From assembly GCF_003591035.1 (NCBI RefSeq), contig NZ_QYUO01000001.1, positions 2,418,001 through 2,482,000 on the forward strand: 64,000 nt of DNA, in the 5' to 3' direction. Of the stretch, positions 1 through 8,778 are shown piece by piece. The stretch comes from Noviherbaspirillum saxi (GTDB lineage: Bacteria > Pseudomonadota > Gammaproteobacteria > Burkholderiales > Burkholderiaceae_D). Numbering within the stretch: the stretch's first letter is position 1; each line of letters opens with the position of its first letter. A model generated the notes under the pieces. That model had not been told where the DNA came from, ran no database searches, and was given only the letters and a program-made list of their open reading frames with translations. A program made the translations under genes and the position numbers.

Positions 1-22
1 TGATGGCTGGCAGAGACATTCT

Positions 23-271
23 TTAATCAGGTGCCTCGGTGAACGTGACGTAATATTTCTTCCCCGGCTTGAAGAAGGTGGCCGCTGGTGTGCCCTCGGT
101 GATGCCCATCTCACAGCTGCCCCAAGGGGTATACTTTGTGAAGTCCGCGTTCTCACTCTGGTCGTTCGAATAGACTGCACCGAGGGCTACCTTATTGACT
201 CCACGGCCGTTTTGATCAGCGCCAAACAAGGTATTGCAGATCATCTTGGCACGTACGGATGTAATAGACAT
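23..271 (-). CDS. Small phage protein, unknown function
   Basis: An 82-residue protein with no recognised domain, starting MSITSVRAKM. It lies on the same strand as the early leftward operon but beyond that operon's terminator at 462-498, so it probably has its own or a late promoter. A good ribosome site (AGGAG) precedes the ATG. Phage origin is inferred from position. Confidence 0.6.
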   Translation of the reverse strand: MSITSVRAKMICNTLFGADQNGRGVNKVALGAVYSNDQSENADFTKYTPWGSCEMGITEGTPAATFFKPGKKYYVTFTEAPD

Positions 272-461
272 GGTGCGACTCCTATATAAGAAATGCCTTT
301 TGGCTGATATAGAGGGTTTGTCTTACAGTCTTGCGCCCCGAACAGAAAATGCCATCTGGCTTAGGCGGCATCCAACTAGATAGGTCCAGAAGGGCCGGAA
401 TTTTGGGAGGATAACTGCCTGACCGGATGACGCTTATCTTGAATGCATTTCGAACTTCCAA

Positions 462-498
462 AGGCAAAAGGCCCCGCAAACTTTTGCTTGCGAGGCCT
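462..498 (-). terminator. Intrinsic terminator of the leftward early operon
   Basis: On the minus strand a 13-bp stem (AGGCCTCGCAAGC / GTTTGCGGGGCCT, two G-U pairs) with loop AAAA is followed by TTTTGCCTTT. It lies just downstream of the last gene of the operon (575-1153). The rest of 272-574 holds no gene I can support. Confidence 0.85.
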
Positions 499-574
499 AG
501 CGACAATAATCCTGTGTATCAGAATCGTCACTTTACCGCACAGGTTTGTGCGGCGTCAAATAATCACGAACACG

Positions 575-1153
575 TTACGCCGCCGAGTATCCGCACATGC
601 TCCCAAGGTACTCATCGATCTTTGTCCTAGCTGTTTTGTCATGATCGATCAAGACAGTTTCTATCTTGGTCTTCATGTCATATGCTGTGCGCCTGGCCAC
701 CTTAAGTCGGTCGGCAGCCTGTCCGATAGATAGGCGCTCCGCAGCCTTTTTTGGCTCGAAGTAATTCCGGATTATGGCGTGACGCATCTGACGAAGAGTA
801 ATGCCAGTCAATGCGGGAAGTGCAACCACGTCATCGAGAAAGAGTATCGCTTTCCGGTACTCTTCAAGTATGAATGTCCCGCTGCAGCAGCTGTTTCCGC
901 ACTTGCATGCTGTGAAGCGCTCAGAATACCGACAGACGATGCAGGCCTGCTGGATCGGAGTTAGTCGACGCACATTCGCGAGGATTAGACCAGCCTGCGC
1001 AGCACCATCCAACGAAACTAATCCACGACCATTGCCAACGACGCCAGACTTCATCAACTTAGCCGTCGGCGATATTGCGTATTGCTCGGTTGCGAACCTG
1101 AAGGCAAAGATTAACGCCTCATTATGGCTCTTGAAAAGTACGTCGTCGGTCAT
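575..1153 (-). CDS. Last early-operon protein: Cys-rich segment plus C-terminal HTH (Q-position)
   Basis: A 192-residue protein starting at ATG 1153 (MTDDVLFK), with AGGG eight bases upstream; a GTG nine bases earlier is the alternative. The middle carries six cysteines (CIVC, then CKCGNSCC), likely a metal site. The C-terminal third contains an apparent helix-turn-helix (AADRLKVARRTAYDM). It is the final gene of the early operon before a strong terminator, which is the place lambda keeps the late antiterminator Q, and Q proteins also have a Cys cluster. A late-gene regulator is my inference; I do not recognise the family. Confidence 0.7.
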   Translation of the reverse strand: MTDDVLFKSHNEALIFAFRFATEQYAISPTAKLMKSGVVGNGRGLVSLDGAAQAGLILANVRRLTPIQQACIVCRYSERFTACKCGNSCCSGTFILEEYRKAILFLDDVVALPALTGITLRQMRHAIIRNYFEPKKAAERLSIGQAADRLKVARRTAYDMKTKIETVLIDHDKTARTKIDEYLGSMCGYSAA

Positions 1154-1232
1154 TGTGTCCACCCTGTATGAAGCCCGCCTGAAAACATGGCCTATTTTAT
1201 TGCTGCTTCACATGCATATTGAGGCGCGGGCG

Positions 1233-1517
1233 TCACGCATAGAATGTGGCGAGATCTTCCCTGACCTGCCGTGCGTCCGCATTCTGATCGTAGACGCCGA
1301 CCAGCAAGTTTGCATGGAGAGTGGTCTTTCGCTCAAACGCATCGGAACTCTTCTTGGTACCGGTTACCTGTCCGGCAAGCATAAAGATGGCGACTGTGCA
1401 GCCATACCCATCAATGATCTCCATCGCCCGCTCGACTGCATCACGTAGGGGAACTACCGGTTGCTTAAACTCGCCTTTACGTGCCATCTGCTGTATCGCC
1501 TCTATGCCGACATCCAT
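1233..1517 (-). CDS. Hypothetical phage protein
   Basis: A 94-residue protein (MDVGIEAIQQ) with no recognised domain, in the leftward early operon nine bases after the preceding gene. The mix of charged helices and a central hydrophobic strand suggests a small soluble protein. Confidence 0.6.
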   Translation of the reverse strand: MDVGIEAIQQMARKGEFKQPVVPLRDAVERAMEIIDGYGCTVAIFMLAGQVTGTKKSSDAFERKTTLHANLLVGVYDQNADARQVREDLATFYA

Positions 1518-1526
1518 CGTGTTTAA

Positions 1527-1730
1527 TCATGCCGCATTTTTGCGAGCGGCATTGATTTCGGCAATCAGTCGGTCGCGCGTACTGTATCCGCTTCGGTCGC
1601 CGTAATCGTTGCTAACTGAGTGGCCAACGCCGCCCTTGGTGCGCACGGTGATGTTTCCGTAATCGCTTACGGTGACTTCCGCAATCTGCTCGGCGGCCAC
1701 ATGGCAACCATGGCTCAGTTGGATCATCAT
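1527..1730 (-). CDS. Hypothetical phage protein
   Basis: A 67-residue protein whose ATG follows immediately after the stop of the HD-domain gene, so translation is probably coupled. No recognised domain. Confidence 0.6.
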   Translation of the reverse strand: MMIQLSHGCHVAAEQIAEVTVSDYGNITVRTKGGVGHSVSNDYGDRSGYSTRDRLIAEINAARKNAA

Positions 1731-2285
1731 TCAATTTGCTCCCGACAAGCCGAGCAATTCAACGTATCGATTGATAAACATTTGGTATGCAGCTTCATGG
1801 TCCACCGGTTGGATTCTGGCATCCATTGGATGAACGCCGTCCAGGCAGTGCCAGCTCGCGCCATCATCCGGCATCAAATCCCGGCGCTCAGTAGCAAGCA
1901 TGACCATGTCGACATGCTTTACAGCGTCTGGCAATGGATTGCTTACATGGAAGCGGGCAAATACCGCATCCTCCACACGCTTCTCGATCGCCTTGAAATC
2001 CGGAAGTAGCTTCTTCAGCGGGCGGGACACGTCACCGGTGAATGCCTCCGCAGCGTCGTGCATCAGCGCGTCGTAGGCATGCTCAGGCGGCACTATATAG
2101 CTGGCCAGAACGCAATGCTGTGCAACGGAGTAAAACTCGCTGGTATGCCCGACGAAGCGGCACTGTTTTGACAGGCTGCGCGCAATGTCATAGATACTAA
2201 ATTCGTTCCGATGCGGGTCTTCGAAGCTGAAGTAGTGTCCGGACTGGGTTTGAATGTCCATTTTTGCGCTCGATTGTTGTGTCAT
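1731..2285 (-). CDS. HD-domain phosphohydrolase, YfbR-like
   Basis: A 184-residue HD-superfamily hydrolase. Metal-binding residues are H57, the H76-D77 pair of the motif LMHDAAEA, and D126 in KHVDMVML. This matches YfbR-type 5'-deoxynucleotidases, which remove phosphate from dNMPs; here it may tune nucleotide pools during phage replication. The ATG overlaps the stop of the VRR-NUC gene by four bases (ATGA), with CAGGAAAA as ribosome site. Substrate is inferred from the family. Confidence 0.85.
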   Translation of the reverse strand: MTQQSSAKMDIQTQSGHYFSFEDPHRNEFSIYDIARSLSKQCRFVGHTSEFYSVAQHCVLASYIVPPEHAYDALMHDAAEAFTGDVSRPLKKLLPDFKAIEKRVEDAVFARFHVSNPLPDAVKHVDMVMLATERRDLMPDDGASWHCLDGVHPMDARIQPVDHEAAYQMFINRYVELLGLSGAN

Positions 2286-2665
2286 TTTTCCTGCCTCAAA
2301 TAGTCCTGGACGGTGCGGACCGCCGCTTCAGAATCGGTACAGATCACAACCAACCAGCCTGCATCAACCAGCAACGTGATGTAGTCATCCTGCTTTTCAC
2401 TAGTTGTTTCCCCCGGTCGCTTGAACTCGATCGCCAAGCCAACGAACGGACCGCTCGGGAACGGAAGCATGATGTCCGGCACGCCGGCGCGCAGACCCTC
2501 CGCAAGCATCCATGCCGCCTCCGCTCGCGTCCGCTTGCCCGCGTTGGGCACGGCAAACAACAGCCTGAGACGCCAGTCCGTTTTTTCGGCCAGCCGCACC
2601 CAATAGATGAACGTCGCCTGAATCTCGTGCTCTTTTGGTGGCGGCATGCAGTCGTGACGCTTCAT
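2282..2665 (-). CDS. VRR-NUC domain nuclease
   Basis: A 127-residue single-domain VRR-NUC (PD-(D/E)XK) nuclease. The visible core is VPDIMLPFP, with the catalytic Asp, followed by LAIEFKRP, with the E-x-K pair. Phage VRR-NUC proteins are structure-selective nucleases thought to cut branched DNA. It sits between the Ser-rich protein and the HD hydrolase in the early operon and overlaps the latter by four bases. Confidence 0.88.
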   Translation of the reverse strand: MKRHDCMPPPKEHEIQATFIYWVRLAEKTDWRLRLLFAVPNAGKRTRAEAAWMLAEGLRAGVPDIMLPFPSGPFVGLAIEFKRPGETTSEKQDDYITLLVDAGWLVVICTDSEAAVRTVQDYLRQEK

Positions 2666-2668
2666 GGT

Positions 2669-3079
2669 TCAATCACTTGAAGAGCCGCTTGAACTGTCCG
2701 AAGAGCTGGACGAACTGTCACTTGAGGAACTCGAGGAACTCGAATCGCACGAAGATCTCGAACGCCAATCGGCCGAAGCACCGCCACCATCGAACGTCCC
2801 GCCGCGTGCCGGGATCGGTTCTTCCTCTCGGCAGGTTGGCACGTAAATCGGCTGTTGCGTCGTCGATTGCATAAACATCACGGCGGCGGTCGAATCCTCA
2901 TCCACCGGGCGCCGGGCTGGACGGGGCGCGGATACCGGCGATGTCTGAAGCCTACTTACGTGCGTGGCCGGCGGCGACAATGGCGCGCGCGGTACGGCCG
3001 CCGGTACAGGATCTGCCTTCGCCCGAAGTCCCACTTTGTGGCCGCGTGTAGCGAACAGACGTTTCAAGGCGCCAATCAC
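2669..3079 (-). CDS. Phage protein with Ser/Asp-rich C-terminal tail
   Basis: A 136-residue protein with a GTG start overlapping the stop of the upstream gene (GTGA). The first half is basic and Pro/Ala-rich; a GGTFDGGGAS segment follows; the last ~28 residues are almost entirely Ser with spaced Asp. The tail is encoded by a purine/pyrimidine-biased repeat, and the opposite strand reads as a Glu/Leu-rich frame. Homologous short phage proteins ending in Ser runs exist, but no function is known to me. Confidence 0.7.
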   Translation of the reverse strand: MIGALKRLFATRGHKVGLRAKADPVPAAVPRAPLSPPATHVSRLQTSPVSAPRPARRPVDEDSTAAVMFMQSTTQQPIYVPTCREEEPIPARGGTFDGGGASADWRSRSSCDSSSSSSSSDSSSSSSDSSSGSSSD

Positions 3080-3378
3080 GAACGGCTCGCCTGTACCTGA
3101 CCAGTCGGCAACGGGATGCCGGCCATCTTGCGCAGCTCGTTCAGCTGGAGCCCTGTCATGTCGTGCATGCGGACCAACAGCGATGCACCGATCGGCAGAC
3201 GTCGATGACGGATCTTGCTGATCACTGGCGGTGCGATCTCGAGCGCGCGAGACAACGCAGCGTCGTTTTTCAAATTCAGCTTCTCGATCAGATCATCCAA
3301 CAGGTTGTTGGGGTCGTAGGTCGGGATGCTCAGGTGGTCTTCGGTCAATGGCTTTACGGTGGCAATGCTTTTTTGCAT
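3076..3378 (-). CDS. Phage HTH DNA-binding protein (Cro/CI-type fold)
   Basis: A 100-residue protein with a helix-turn-helix at about 35-65: the stretch DAALSRALEIAPPVISKIRH reads as helices 2 and 3 of an XRE-like domain. A probable transcription regulator within the early operon; its target is unknown. It is one candidate for binding the CCCATA palindromes at 14157-14188 and 18222-18235. Confidence 0.72.
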   Translation of the reverse strand: MQKSIATVKPLTEDHLSIPTYDPNNLLDDLIEKLNLKNDAALSRALEIAPPVISKIRHRRLPIGASLLVRMHDMTGLQLNELRKMAGIPLPTGQVQASRS

Positions 3379-3416
3379 TTTTATGCTCCCTGGTTGTGCA
3401 GCGATGCTGCGGTTTC

Positions 3417-3644
3417 CTACTTGAAAATGTCCTTCATCACTTCATCGAATGCGCTACGCAACGGTCCATTGCTGGATGTTTTCCCGATGTTCGCAAACGC
3501 TTCAGCCGCCTGTATCTGGCGCAACTGTCCGACGAAGTGCAGGAGCTTTTGGGCATTGCGCGCATCTACCTCGCTCGGACGGTTGAAGCCGTTCAGTACG
3601 TCGTCGCAACGTGCTTCGATGTCCTTGAGCTGTTGAGCGTCCAT
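3417..3644 (-). CDS. Hypothetical phage protein
   Basis: A 75-residue, mostly helical, charged protein (MDAQQLKDIE) with a clear ribosome site (AGAGGAACAGGGAC before ATG). No recognised domain. Confidence 0.62.
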   Translation of the reverse strand: MDAQQLKDIEARCDDVLNGFNRPSEVDARNAQKLLHFVGQLRQIQAAEAFANIGKTSSNGPLRSAFDEVMKDIFK

Positions 3645-3733
3645 GTCCCTGTTCCTCTAAGTTTTTGCCCCTTGCCAATTATGCGGCCGGTCCGGAATGG
3701 TTTTGAGGTGCCTCGTGATCACTGAGCAACGGT

Positions 3734-4696
3734 CTATGCGGGAACCCTTATCGCCTTTGCCGCCTGAAGCGCAGCTTTCCTGTTCGCCTCCGAGACCGCC
3801 GGCTTCTCGTCCGCCACAGACGGCCGAATGACAATTGCTGGAGCTGGCTTGGGCGCCGGAGGCTTACCGCCGTTGTCAATCGCAGCCTGGATGCGCCCCT
3901 TGAACTGCTGCATCGACTCGCCCGGGTTCGCGATCAAGCCAAACTCGGTGCCCTTGGCGGCGATAGTGGCGTCTGTCGCCCACCAGGCACCGTCCGATTT
4001 TTTCGGCGTACTTGCACCTTCTGCCTGCAGTTCCTTCGCCTGCTTTGCCCAGCTCTCGATGACCTTGACGATGTAGCCAACATTGACCTGCTCTCCCCGC
4101 TTCGCCCGCTTAGCCTCTTCGCACGCGGCCTTGACGGTATCGATACTGACCATCTGGTCCGCCAGAGCAATGAGCCTTGGGTCTGCCGGTTGGGACTTAA
4201 TTCCGGCTGTTCGAAGAGCGATCGAGATTTCCACCGGCGTAGCGCCCGCGCCTATCTCTCTTATATTCTTCTCTTCTCTTTCTCTAGCTCCGCAATTCGG
4301 CGGATTCTGTCCGTCTTCTGTCTGCCCGTTGTCCGCATCCGATGCGGACGGATTGCGCGAATTTGCCTTCCGTTGTGCGTCCATGCAGCGACGTTTTGCG
4401 GACGAACCGTTGTGCTCAGTGAATCTGGGGATAACAACACCCTGCGTATCATCTTTGACCCATTCGATTTCGCACAGAGCTGCTGCAAAGCCGGGGATTC
4501 CAGTCTTGCGATCGATCTGACGCATTGTCAGACCCGGCATGCAGCCGTCCTCAGTGTGCTGATCGGCCGTCGACCAGAGCCAGTACAGTCCACCGATAAT
4601 CTGTGCCTCGCCGCAGTCGGTAAGGTCGCACAGTTTCGAAATGCGCGGATCATCCCAGAGATTGCCGCGCATCTTGATCCAATCGCCAGCCATCAT
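3734..4696 (-). CDS. Phage replication protein (helicase-loader/O-like)
   Basis: A 320-residue protein. The N-terminal ~110 residues (MMAGDWIKMRGNLWDDPR, RQIDRKTGIPGF) look like the winged-helix initiator domain of phage replication proteins such as O or DnaT-like factors. A polar linker and an Ala/Pro-rich tail follow. It overlaps the upstream Ref-like gene at ATGATG. The position in the operon with a sliding clamp and helicase supports a replication role. The exact class is inferred. Confidence 0.72.
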   Translation of the reverse strand: MMAGDWIKMRGNLWDDPRISKLCDLTDCGEAQIIGGLYWLWSTADQHTEDGCMPGLTMRQIDRKTGIPGFAAALCEIEWVKDDTQGVVIPRFTEHNGSSAKRRCMDAQRKANSRNPSASDADNGQTEDGQNPPNCGAREREEKNIREIGAGATPVEISIALRTAGIKSQPADPRLIALADQMVSIDTVKAACEEAKRAKRGEQVNVGYIVKVIESWAKQAKELQAEGASTPKKSDGAWWATDATIAAKGTEFGLIANPGESMQQFKGRIQAAIDNGGKPPAPKPAPAIVIRPSVADEKPAVSEANRKAALQAAKAIRVPA

Positions 4697-5145
4697 TTCC
4701 CCTTGCCATCTAATAACTTGCGTTGCTCTACCAAATAGGAATGCAACTCGTACTCGGTACCGTATTCCGCTTCAAACCGCTTCTTCCATGGGTGGCGACT
4801 TATCTTCTCGCTTCCCGTCGGTGCTCCCTGGTGATGCCCGGGGTCGCATAACCCGATCGTCCACATGTGCCCTTTGCGCTGACCGCCTTCAACGATGTGA
4901 TGCACTGCGCATGGGGACTTGACCTTCTTCTGCAGCCAGCAGACCACACAGCCGAACGATGCGACAAAGGACATCCACTCTCGTTCTTCGAGCGTGGGCG
5001 GCACCTTTCGGGACCGCAGGCGCTTTGTCCCAGACTTCAGCGCCAGCTTGTGTTCCTGCTTGCGATCCGATGCGAAGCCGGCCGCTTTCAAGGACTTGGC
5101 TCCCCTGTTCATCGGGGTCTTGCGTTTGAGTGGTGAGCGCTTCAT
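4693..5145 (-). CDS. Ref-family RecA-dependent nuclease (HNH-type)
   Basis: About 150 residues from ATG 5145 (MKRSPLKRKT); this ATG overlaps the upstream stop as ATGA, so the longer 5172 start is unlikely. The basic N-terminus is followed by CVVC, AVHHIVEGG, a GLCDPGHHQG zinc/HNH core and HPWKKRFEAEYG, the pattern of phage P1 Ref. Ref cuts DNA within RecA-made displacement loops. It may serve phage recombination or host DNA breakdown. Confidence 0.85.
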   Translation of the reverse strand: MKRSPLKRKTPMNRGAKSLKAAGFASDRKQEHKLALKSGTKRLRSRKVPPTLEEREWMSFVASFGCVVCWLQKKVKSPCAVHHIVEGGQRKGHMWTIGLCDPGHHQGAPTGSEKISRHPWKKRFEAEYGTEYELHSYLVEQRKLLDGKGK

Positions 5146-6224
5146 TCGCAAAGTCCATATGCAGAAGCACATTCGGTAGGCGCGAACAGGCTGGGACGAG
5201 TATCAATGAACTTCCCGCCTCGCTCTGTTCTTGCCCATTGGATCACTGCATAGATGCCATGCTCCTTCGCCTCATGGGTCTTGATGCCTGGTGCCGGAAT
5301 AAACGTAGCAGCTTGGCGCTTGCTCCCGCGCGAAACACGCTGTTCCCATTCGTGGATGCGAGCGACGTGAAGAGGAAACCGCTTTCCAATTTCGTTTAGC
5401 TCGGCCTTCGAGGCGTTGATGCACGGCATGCAGCCGACCCGTCCCATCCCCTGCAAATAAAGCGGATTGGGCTTCACCTCCGCCATTTCTGCATGCCGGA
5501 AGACATCCTGCACGGTCCACTCGACGATCGGTCGGTAGATGTAGAGCCCGCCACCGACACTTTCAAACTTCTTCGCATTCTTGCGGACATCGGACTCATC
5601 TCGCCGGATTCCTTGCCATGAAACCACTGTATGGCCCTGATCCATCAAAGAAAGCTGGTGTTCGACCGCCGGATTGCGCTTCAAGAACTCAGTACAGAAT
5701 TGCGCTTTTCGGCTGGGGAATCTTCCCTTCCAAAGACACAGGTCCAGATAAGGATTACCGGTAGGATGCAGCACCTCCAATGCCCGGCGCTTCGCCTTAT
5801 TGGTCCACCGGACCTTTCGACCACCACCGATTTTCTTAGTTTTTTGAACCAGCTCATCAATCGTCATATCGCCGCGTTTCAACGTGCGGGTCACGATGTT
5901 TCCGCGGCCGTCTCGTTTCCACACCGGGTTGGCCAGGTCATCGAAAACCGATTCAGTATCGTAGACACGGCGGTGGCGGACGTCCCGCGCGATGAACATG
6001 CGCTTTGCTGCAATTTCGGCATCAAAATTGGCTTTGAGATGAATAATCTGAATGCCAAGTCGCTCCTCGAGGTATGCAAGGTACTCATAGACCGCCTCGT
6101 GCTCATTGCCGGTATCGCAGAAAATGGGCACTGTCCGGTGCTTTCCGAAGCGTTCGAGCGCGATCAGGAGCGTTGACAGGCTGTCTTTACCGCCGGAGAC
6201 TGAAACAACATGGAGAACCGACAT
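5142..6224 (-). CDS. PAPS reductase/ATP-pyrophosphatase-family phage protein
   Basis: About 360 residues from ATG 6224, chosen because AAGGGAG lies eight bases upstream; the longer frame to 6278 overlaps the neighbour. The N-terminal PP-loop SGGKDS (residues 10-15) binds ATP. Downstream there are a CTEFLKR motif and GCMPCINASK with paired cysteines. The family includes CysH, which reduces PAPS, and DndC-like enzymes, which install sulfur on DNA. With no DndD/E neighbours the substrate is open. It sits between the helicase-methylase and Ref, so a DNA-linked role is plausible. Confidence 0.85.
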   Translation of the reverse strand: MSVLHVVSVSGGKDSLSTLLIALERFGKHRTVPIFCDTGNEHEAVYEYLAYLEERLGIQIIHLKANFDAEIAAKRMFIARDVRHRRVYDTESVFDDLANPVWKRDGRGNIVTRTLKRGDMTIDELVQKTKKIGGGRKVRWTNKAKRRALEVLHPTGNPYLDLCLWKGRFPSRKAQFCTEFLKRNPAVEHQLSLMDQGHTVVSWQGIRRDESDVRKNAKKFESVGGGLYIYRPIVEWTVQDVFRHAEMAEVKPNPLYLQGMGRVGCMPCINASKAELNEIGKRFPLHVARIHEWEQRVSRGSKRQAATFIPAPGIKTHEAKEHGIYAVIQWARTERGGKFIDTRPSLFAPTECASAYGLCE

Positions 6225-6255
6225 TAGTCCGACTCCCTTCTTACTGACATCGGGT

Positions 6256-8778
6256 TCATGCAGTCTCCAAATCTTCAAAGGTGAACAATGTAGGCATTGT
6301 CACCGCTTGCTCAGCCGATTTGAGGTAGTGCACCTGGTCGAGGAAATACTGCGGGTTCAGCTCAGAGCCGCCGCCGGTGCGTCCGGCTTTGATTGCCATG
6401 TAAGGCACCGTGCCAAGGCCGCAGAATGGGTCGTAGACGAATTCGCCCGGGTTCGAGTACCGCTCGATCAATCGGGCAACCAAATCCTGCTGTAGCGGGC
6501 ATACGTGCTGCTCGACGTTGCGCTTGGCCTGCTGACCATTGAGCGTGAGCATGCGGTTTATGTCATGCCAAACGCCGTCATCAGCGCTGCCAGGCGCCAA
6601 AGACATGAAGGTCGACGGCAATGCGCCGCGCGCGTCCAGTTCTTCGCCGATCCGGACGTGGAATTCGTAGTCGTAAATGTTCTGCAGCGAATACTCGGTA
6701 AAGATCTTGGCCAGCTTGTCAGGACCATAGCCGGCCATCTCCTCTGCTGTCAGAAGACGGTTGCCGCTCGAGCGCCAGAATGCATGGGCGTCGACCTGCC
6801 AGCGCGCGCGGGTGTATTCCGCCTTGTCCTTCTTTACCGGAGCGTCGGCGTAGCCACGGGTTCGATCGGTCTGAGGCTTGCGGAAAAGGAGGACGTACTC
6901 AGGCGAGCCGACGCCCATCTTCGTGCCATCCTTGCACTGCTCAGACCAGCCAAGGCGGTATGTCTGGTTGTTTTCGCGGACGACGTCGGTCACCACGGTA
7001 ATCATGCCCATGTAGTCGAAGCCGTGCTTCTTTGCATGGAAGATCGCTTCGGCGTGGAACGGGCTGACGGTCGGCGCACCGGCGCCGGTGACGTTGCCGA
7101 ATAGGATACGGTCCTTGACGTGGCAGCAATACATTCGGCCGGGCTTCAGTATCCGAAGCAGTTCCGGCGTCAGGAAATCCATCTGATTCCAGAAGTGATC
7201 GTTGTTCTCGGTATGGCCGAAGTCGTTATAGCTTGGCGTGTACTCGTAGTGGTTCGCAAATGGAATTGACGTGACGATCAGGTCGACATGGTTTTCCGGC
7301 TGGAGCCGAGCCTCAAGCACGCAGTCGTTGTTTGCCACGGTGAACTTTTCACCCTTTACCGCCATGCGTTCGACGCCAATTGTGCGGGACAAGACATCAG
7401 ACATACTGAGATGGCTCAGTCCGTGCTTTTTGATGATTTCGGTCATATTGGCAACCATATGGTTGTGCTGATGCCATTTCTCCTGCAATGCACGCAGGAT
7501 TTCGCGCTCAGCCTCTGAATAGATGATGTGAATCTCGCAGCGGTCGGTCTGCAAGAACCGGTGAATGCGGTGAATCGCCTGGATGAAGTCATTGAATTTG
7601 TATCCAATGCCCAAGAAGATCGCCTTGTGGCAGTGCCGCTGGAAGTTGCAACCGGATCCGGCAATAACCGGTTTCGCAGACAGGTACTGGAACTTCCCGT
7701 CGCTGAAGTCGACGATGCACTGCTCCCGCTGGTCAAGGTCCTGCGACCCGTAGACGCTTACTGCCGCCGGCAAGGCCTGCTCAATCGCATGCCGCTCTGC
7801 CTCGAGGTCATGCCAAATGATGTAATTGCTTTCCGGGTCGGCGCCGATGATTTCCTGCATCATCGCAATGCGCCGGGGCAAGCTGTCGCGCTTCTCGGCG
7901 CTAGCTGCCTGCAAACCAATGGCTGCATCTTTCATCAGATACTGACGGCCGTCACGGTCGGCGCCGGCGGTGGCATGGTCAGTGTCGACCTCGTGATAGA
8001 TGACGTCCAGTGGCGGCAGGTCATAGCCCTCATCGGAGAAGCCAAGGTCTGACGGACGCTGCAGGAAGATGGCCCATGAGTTCAGCCACAGCCAGAATTC
8101 CTGTTCCTTGTGCGGGTACAGGGTCAGATTGTTCGCCTGAGTGCTGTCACGCTTGAAAAAGCGAGTCAGCGCCTGGCCAGTGTCCATGATTCCCAAGAAG
8201 CCGGCGTAATGGATTAGCTCTTTGTAGCGGTTCGGGCTCGGCGTGGCCGTGGCAACGAACTTGTATTTCACCTTGCCGAAAAGTGGCAGGAACTCCTGAT
8301 AGGTCTTGCTGCCGAAGCTGCGCAGGATGCTTGCCTCATCCAGACTAACCACGGTGAACAGGTTTGGGTCCAGCTTCCCGTCACGGATGGATTCGTAATT
8401 GGTCAAGTAGAAGCCGCTGTCGCCCTCTCCCATCTCCTCCGGCGTCCGGATGAATTTGAAGTCGATGCTCAGCTTGGCGCCGTCGCGCTTGAACTCCTGA
8501 CGCACGCCGAGAGGGATGACGACCAGCGCCAAGCCACCGGCATGCTTCTTGATCAGGCGGACGATTTCGCACTGCTGAACGGTCTTGCCAAGCCCGAAGC
8601 TTTCGAAAAGCGCTCGGTTACCGCCCTTCACCGCCCATTTGACGCACGCGCGCTGGTGCGGCAGCAACATGGGATGGATTTCACTGTCATCGATGTCGAA
8701 CCCGCTGAACGATGCGAGCCGGATCTTTTGTTGGAGGAACTGCAGGTATGGATCTGTCTCTGCTATTGATGTTGTCAT
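6256..8778 (-). CDS. Helicase-DNA methyltransferase fusion protein
   Basis: About 840 residues from ATG 8778, which overlaps the upstream stop (ATGA). The N-terminal half is an SF2/SNF2-like ATPase: FGLGKT (about 62), LDEAS (about 147), TATPSPN (about 178) and a late QAIHRIHRF motif VI. The C-terminal half is an N4/N6 DNA methylase split by a recognition region: VTSIPF (about 501, in place of the usual S/NPPY/F) and VYDPFCGLGT (about 780, SAM-binding). It probably methylates phage or host DNA while translocating. Such fusions occur in prophages of Burkholderiales; no restriction nuclease is attached. Confidence 0.88.
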   Translation of the reverse strand: MTTSIAETDPYLQFLQQKIRLASFSGFDIDDSEIHPMLLPHQRACVKWAVKGGNRALFESFGLGKTVQQCEIVRLIKKHAGGLALVVIPLGVRQEFKRDGAKLSIDFKFIRTPEEMGEGDSGFYLTNYESIRDGKLDPNLFTVVSLDEASILRSFGSKTYQEFLPLFGKVKYKFVATATPSPNRYKELIHYAGFLGIMDTGQALTRFFKRDSTQANNLTLYPHKEQEFWLWLNSWAIFLQRPSDLGFSDEGYDLPPLDVIYHEVDTDHATAGADRDGRQYLMKDAAIGLQAASAEKRDSLPRRIAMMQEIIGADPESNYIIWHDLEAERHAIEQALPAAVSVYGSQDLDQREQCIVDFSDGKFQYLSAKPVIAGSGCNFQRHCHKAIFLGIGYKFNDFIQAIHRIHRFLQTDRCEIHIIYSEAEREILRALQEKWHQHNHMVANMTEIIKKHGLSHLSMSDVLSRTIGVERMAVKGEKFTVANNDCVLEARLQPENHVDLIVTSIPFANHYEYTPSYNDFGHTENNDHFWNQMDFLTPELLRILKPGRMYCCHVKDRILFGNVTGAGAPTVSPFHAEAIFHAKKHGFDYMGMITVVTDVVRENNQTYRLGWSEQCKDGTKMGVGSPEYVLLFRKPQTDRTRGYADAPVKKDKAEYTRARWQVDAHAFWRSSGNRLLTAEEMAGYGPDKLAKIFTEYSLQNIYDYEFHVRIGEELDARGALPSTFMSLAPGSADDGVWHDINRMLTLNGQQAKRNVEQHVCPLQQDLVARLIERYSNPGEFVYDPFCGLGTVPYMAIKAGRTGGGSELNPQYFLDQVHYLKSAEQAVTMPTLFTFEDLETA

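Noticed and set aside
2664..2846. Acidic Leu/Glu-rich frame on the plus strand as a gene
   Set aside because: It is the complement of the Ser-rich tail in an operon running the other way; kept only as a curiosity under findings.
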